The translations under genes and the position numbers were made by a program. Shown here piece by piece: positions 59,914 through 64,000 of a stretch of DNA of 64,000 nucleotides. The stretch spans positions 62,001-126,000 of the forward strand of contig JAHNUO010000046.1 of NCBI GenBank assembly GCA_019787685.1. Reading direction: 5' to 3'. Under the pieces are notes generated by a model. It did not search any database, had not been told where the DNA came from, and was given only the letters and a program-made list of their open reading frames with translations. Source of the stretch: Chiua virens. Its lineage: Eukaryota; Basidiomycota; Agaricomycetes; Boletales; Boletaceae. Each line of letters opens with the position of its first letter. Position 1 is the first letter of the stretch.

Positions 59914-60933
59914 CTAACTAACATCCATGGCTTCGCCCGTGATAGGGGTGATCTGTTCGTCGACGATCAAGTTTCTAATGCTCTCGCTCTTCCAAGCTGT
60001 CGTTCCCCGTCTGAATGTATACTGGCGCTCTTTTGCGACACGTTCGTTGGGTTTGACAAAGTTGCGCAGTGTCTCGGTGCCTGCAGCAGTGATGATGCAT
60101 GCATCGACGTTGGATCCTGAGCCAAGATCATTGAAAATACCAGCTGAGATGGCAGCGGTCACTAGCTGAAGGGCTTCCTCCCGCTGTACATGGTGACGTC
60201 AGCCCTGAACGTCTCGGAGTCCAAGCTCGCATTACCGTCATGTTGGGCTTCCAACTGCTTTCAAAGACGGCCATCGCTGCCAAGCTTCCCGAACCCATTG
60301 TCACATACGGAAGTTTGTCGGTGGAACCGTGAGGATGGATCGTAAAGAGTTGTGGGCCGGTGATGTCGACACCCCCAAGGACGAGTGCGGCACCGATCTG
60401 CCCTTGGTGTCTGAAAGCAAAAAGGTCAGCACTATGGTGGATAGATAAATGAACGAGGCGTACCGCCATAGATGCTGTTTCAGCATCGTCATCGCGGTGA
60501 CCACGCGCGGCTTCCTGCCCGTCGAGAGCGCGTGGAGTTCCATGTTGGATGAGATCATGGCAGTGACGAATTCAGTGTCTGCGGCGGTCCCCGCACCGCA
60601 ACAACGGATGGACTCTGAGATGTAGTGTATCTAAGGTGGATGAACACATGGAAATCTGATGGTGTTGCGACAACGCTTACCTTTTCGCAGTTCTTGTCGG
60701 CGACGATCTCGCCTTCGGTCGCGCGCGTGTCTGCGCCGAGGGCGATGCCATCTTTGAAGAGGCAGCCTACAATGGTGGTACCGGTGCTGGTCGCCTTGGG
60801 TAGGGGCAGTCCTTTTTCCGCCAGAAAGTGATTCCTAGGTGGGGTCACGATTGGATAACAGTAAGGATCGCGAACGCGCGCACCGTATCGAGTTTGAGAA
60901 GTTGAAACCAGATGGTCTGTAGACGTTGTCCAT
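59914..60933 (-). CDS. PUP1: 20S proteasome subunit beta-2 (PUP1)
   Basis: Trypsin-like catalytic subunit of the proteasome. Exons (minus): 60933-60884, 60834-60681, 60630-60464, 60410-60236, 60183-59914; 271 residues. Propeptide [14 protein letters not shown]...; processing site [26 protein letters not shown] with catalytic Thr1 of mature TTIVG, DTRAT and Lys33 (DKNCEK). GAGTAADTE and [13 protein letters not shown] are proteasome beta signatures. The C-terminal extension (TFRRGTTAW..) wraps beta3 in the yeast structure. Introns 49-53 nt. Confidence 0.96.
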
Positions 60934-61127
60934 GGTCGTCGCCGTCGTTGTCGATGTGCAGTTATGACCGTATGAGTATCAAGAACAAGGTATACGCGTC
61001 CCCGCGAGAGCTGGACTGATGGCACCGCTTTACTTCCTTTGTGCGACGAACCCCGGACAGCCTCCATCATCGTTCACGACAACCGCCAAACTGCTGCGCC
61101 CGCATCCAAACTCCAGCGAGCAAGACA
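60934..61127. promoter_or_regulatory. Shared divergent promoter region
   Basis: 194 bases between the PUP1 ATG (minus) and the BAR-protein ATG (plus). In yeasts proteasome genes carry a PACE element for Rpn4 (GGTGGCAAA); I do not see an exact match here. Confidence 0.4.
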
Positions 61128-62362
61128 ATGGAACATTGGACGAAACTTCAATCGAGCCTTTCGACCCTCAACCTTGGCCAGTCGGCCAACAAATTGGCAA
61201 AGGGTTTCAACTCGAGCGTTCAGGCGACGCGAGAACGTCTCGGCCAAATTGCACCTGAAGAAATCACAGAATTGCCCCAAGGTGCGTTACGTTCGACGCA
61301 ATGCGAGTAGGGCTCTGACATGCCCCTTGCAGAGTATAAAGACCTCGAGACCCGCGTCGACGCGCTGCGTCAGGCCCATCTGGCCATGCTCAAGTAAGAG
61401 ACCGCAGCGAATGCGGGGTCGTGTCTGATGCCCTCTTGACCCAGGATCACCAGGGCCTACGAATTTGAGTCCTACGACTACCCGACTCAAATTCAAGAGT
61501 CGATCACAGAGCTCTCGACCACCATCGGTCATGGCATCACCAATTTTGCTGCGACGAACCTCAAGGGGACGAATCTCCCCGCGCCGAACCCTCTTCCCCC
61601 GGCGGAGGCACAGCACAAGACACTCCCTCATGCACTCGGTCGGGCGGCCACGACTGCAGCCACGGTGCTGACTGCGGCACCAGGCGGGGTGGATGACAAA
61701 TTTGGACAGGCGTTGGCCTTGTATGCGGGTGCTTGGGAGAACATCGCTGGTGCGCGCGTCGAGCAGGACGACGCGATTCAGAGGCAGTACCTCTACCCAT
61801 GGCAGACGACATTGTCAGCCTCGATCAACGTCGCCATGAAAGCCCGTCAGGCAGTTCGTACGAGCAGACTCGAACTCGATGCGGCGAAACAATCGTAAGA
61901 GGCCGCCTACGTACCCGTTTCACTGACTGAGCACCGCCTCAGGTTGAAAACCGCAAGTCCTGCTAGACAAGAACAGGCAAAGCTGGACATTGAGAACGCA
62001 GAGGATGACCTCGTTCAGAAGACCGAGGTCGCCATCACACTCATGAAGACTGTTCTTGAAAACGTACGTCTACGTATCACTTTTTTGAATCAGCATCCAA
62101 TTGCTCTCCAGCCCGAGCCACTCAAGAACTTGAACGAACTTATCAAAGCACAAGTAAGTGTGTGTCGTTGTCTACTGTTTTCAAAAGCCTCATGTCCGCT
62201 CAGTTGGTTTACTTTTCGTCTGCCGCCGAGGCACTCTCTTCCACACAGGGCGAGATAGAAGAATTGAGTGTGGCAGCGGAGGGTGAATACAGGTATCACA
62301 ACCGTCATGTTCTGTTCATGTCACCATCTCACATTCACTCTAGAAAGTCTCGGGATCACTGA
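61128..62362 (+). CDS. BAR-domain protein (GVP36-like)
   Basis: Coiled-coil membrane-curvature protein; yeast Gvp36 acts at Golgi vesicles and endocytosis. Exons: 61128-61281, 61333-61393, 61445-61894, 61943-62063, 62112-62153, 62204-62292, 62344-62362; 311 residues, phases agree. N-terminal amphipathic stretch WTKLQSSLSTLNLGQSANKLAKGFNSS, ERLGQ, DLETRVDALRQAHLAMLK, then AYEFESYDYPTQI, the middle helix region GAWENIAGARVEQDDAI, LYPWQTTL, RQAVRTSRLELDAAK, and the last helix AQLVYFSSAAEALSS. The heptad pattern and LQ-rich helices fit BAR. The final exon is only 19 nt, so the 3' end is less certain. Confidence 0.88.
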
Positions 62363-63201
62363 ATGATCGCATCACGCTTGCAATATGACCTGGGAGATGA
62401 ATACATTCCTAATGACTGTCTACAGGGGTGATTGTGTAGTATATTGGACATGTCTCCATTCCCTGAATCACTCGTAACAGTCAGACTTGAGTCTGCTGTC
62501 TGTCACTTTATGTAGTTCTCGAAACATTGTTTAAATACAATGATTCTGTGGTAATGTCATAGACAATATTTCCAATCTTCACCATTGCAAGCAATTTCTT
62601 GTTATTTGCCTCATGCTCAGTTGCTCTTTGTTGGCTCTAGCTATTGAATAGTGAATGAACCTGATTGAGAATGTTTTGTGGCAGCTTTGTGGGGTCAAAA
62701 AGTGCAACACACCTGTCAGCAAATTATTTCTATAGTGATCCATTGGCATTTAGGTCATTAATATACAGGATGAGCATGCGTATACCCCAGGCTGGGTATT
62801 ATCCCATGTATCCACACACACACCCTGTATATAGGGTATGTTAGAACAAACTGGTTCTGAAGGACCAGGTTGTCCTGAGGGCAGAGTCACTGTTCCAGTG
62901 ACTTACCTGATGGTTATGCTCAAGACGATATACAATAGTTCCAGGTAGGACCTAGTGTAGCTACAAAAGCACTAAGTACCAAGTGGCGGTGATAACTCTA
63001 ACAACCACCACTTGATACATGGTGCACTGAAAGAGTTTGAAGTGGGTTACTGGTCAGTGGATTGCTACCAGTGATACAAAGTAGAACTCAGGCATTGCTG
63101 AGTGTCCTGTTGGGAATCTATACCTGAAGGACCAAAGGTCAATAGGCAACTGCATGGGTGTACCCCCAGGTGGCAGTGCTGACACCCACACCTGCACCTG
63201 A

Positions 63202-63240
63202 GGATACACCTGCACCCTTGCCAAGGGTGCAGGTGTATCC
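63202..63240. repeat. Perfect short palindrome (hairpin), 19-nt arms
   Basis: 63202-63220 and 63222-63240 are perfect reverse complements (left arm GGATACACCTGCACCCTTG) separated by a single C. It lies within a series of CACCTGCACC repeats and could extrude as a cruciform. Confidence 0.8.
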
Positions 63241-63366
63241 TTGGATGTCCAAAACTGGCACCCAGGGGTACACCTGCACCCCAAGTACCCGTAGGGACCC
63301 AGATGCTACCATACACCTTGACCTTCTAACACTAAGACAGCGAGTGTGAGAGAGGATGGTGATGAT

Positions 63367-63400
63367 GACATGAACACCACATTATCATGGTGTTCATGTC
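63367..63400. repeat. Inverted repeat, 13-nt arms
   Basis: GACATGAACACCA (63367-63379) and its complement (63388-63400) flank CATTATCA. A related, more diverged copy is near 63488-63512, next to the GTT run. Confidence 0.7.
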
Positions 63401-63510
63401 GTCATCATTGTCATCATCATTGTCAGGTGAGGGTGACTTGGAGGGTGAGGACAATGAGGGTGAGTGAGGATGAGGATGAGGACACGAGCACCACGATAAC
63501 ACGGTGTTCA

Positions 63511-63543
<33 letters not shown>
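63511..63543. repeat. (GTT)n microsatellite
   Basis: About eleven consecutive TGT/GTT triplets without interruption. Confidence 0.9.
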
Positions 63544-64000
63544 CATTGCTGTCGGGTGAGGGTGAGGGCAAGGACAATGGGGGTGAGTGTTAAGACCAGG
63601 TCTACTTGGGGTGTGAACTCTGGAACTCCAGAGTTATTCTTGTGGAGGGACTTGGCTTCACCGTGTGTGGTGTGCCCTTGTCATGAGTCTGTCCTTTATT
63701 TCAGAGAACGGAGAGTGGAGGTGGAAGGTGGGACTTGACACTGAAGTGAAGTTGAGCAAAGGTAAGACCGTTGAGGTCTTTATGGAGTTTGGAGGGAATA
63801 GAAGGTAAAACTAATATTCAGACTGAGGGTACAAAGTCGGGGTACTACAGTTTATATACTTGGAGTGGAATGGAGATTAGTAACGGAGTTGGTAAGAAAC
63901 TGAGTAAGACAGTAATCAGGACAGTATGTAACCGGAGTGGAGTTGGGTATGTACAGAAGCTGGAGCTGTGCTGTTAAGCAAGACACAGGTTATTACTAAT

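Larger units (their letters stand above)
62363..64000. other. Non-coding, repeat-rich right end
   Basis: No gene is supported. 62363-62880 is AT-rich unique sequence. 62880-63330 has CACC/TGCACC-type repeats. 63350-63600 has two diverged copies of a block containing GGTGTTCATG, GAGGATGAGG, and GGTGAGGGTGA. From about 63591 (TGTTAAGACCAGG) the sequence changes character and resembles neither a gene nor the preceding repeats; it could be the beginning of an LTR-type element, but the window ends before a test is possible. Confidence 0.4.

Noticed and set aside
63591..64000. Possible LTR retrotransposon start (TGTTAAGACC)
   Set aside because: No second LTR, primer-binding site or gag/pol frame is visible before the window ends; only mentioned as a possibility.

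Overview
The window is fungal nuclear DNA, most likely from a basidiomycete of the Agaricomycetes. It is dense with genes that are broken by many introns of about 45-60 nt, with GTRNGT donors and YAG acceptors. Many local F-box genes and a TKL-type kinase also fit, a gene style known from Rhizoctonia/Ceratobasidium, but the genus is an inference. No tRNA, rRNA, CRISPR array or prophage was seen. Exon joins below were worked out by hand from reading frame, splice sites and family motifs.

Layout. 1-7.3 kb: 3' end of mitochondrial HSP60, farnesyl diphosphate synthase, an F-box pseudogene (minus) and a GPI-type chitin deacetylase with 11 predicted exons. 7.3-20.7 kb: decayed fragments, a 106-residue membrane protein, HAL2/MET22-type 3'(2'),5'-bisphosphate nucleotidase, an F-box gene broken by one base, TAF8, a 12-exon HSP70-like (HSPA12-type) protein, a WD40 relic and ornithine carbamoyltransferase. 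20.9-31 kb: a KDM4/JmjN-JmjC histone demethylase with a PHD region, then a 2.2-kb tandem duplication carrying two intact F-box genes, and a third F-box gene of another type. 31-42 kb: a DUF4238-protein kinase fusion, a TVP38-like membrane protein, a protein with five dsRNA-binding-like modules, and delta-9 desaturase OLE1. 42-46 kb: a MITE-like element and a decayed GH31 glucosidase II alpha gene. 46.3-52.8 kb: a P-loop GTPase gene described below. 53-62.4 kb: TMEM19/DUF92, glycogen synthase, PTC7-type PP2C, proteasome beta2 (PUP1) and a GVP36-like BAR protein. 62.4-64 kb: non-coding, rich in simple repeats and hairpins.

The most unusual element is in the GTPase gene. Exon 7 ends in phase 0 at 47769. 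It is followed by 4.4 kb in which complete intron-like units (GTAAGT donor, CTGAY/CTAAY branch site, pyrimidine tract, TAG/CAG acceptor; mostly 83 or 87 nt) repeat head to tail. Consecutive units are separated by exactly three nucleotides. I count 52 successive triplets (48 in the homologous repeat array, 4 between unrelated introns at its 3' end). None is a stop codon in the gene's frame, and the GTPase C-terminus resumes after the array. This reads as a chain of codon-sized microexons, or a tandem intron amplification that keeps every splice site. A second case, a 2-nt microexon, is needed to keep the chitin deacetylase in frame. I see no functional operon-like pathway; most genes are independent housekeeping genes with short, sometimes shared divergent promoters.
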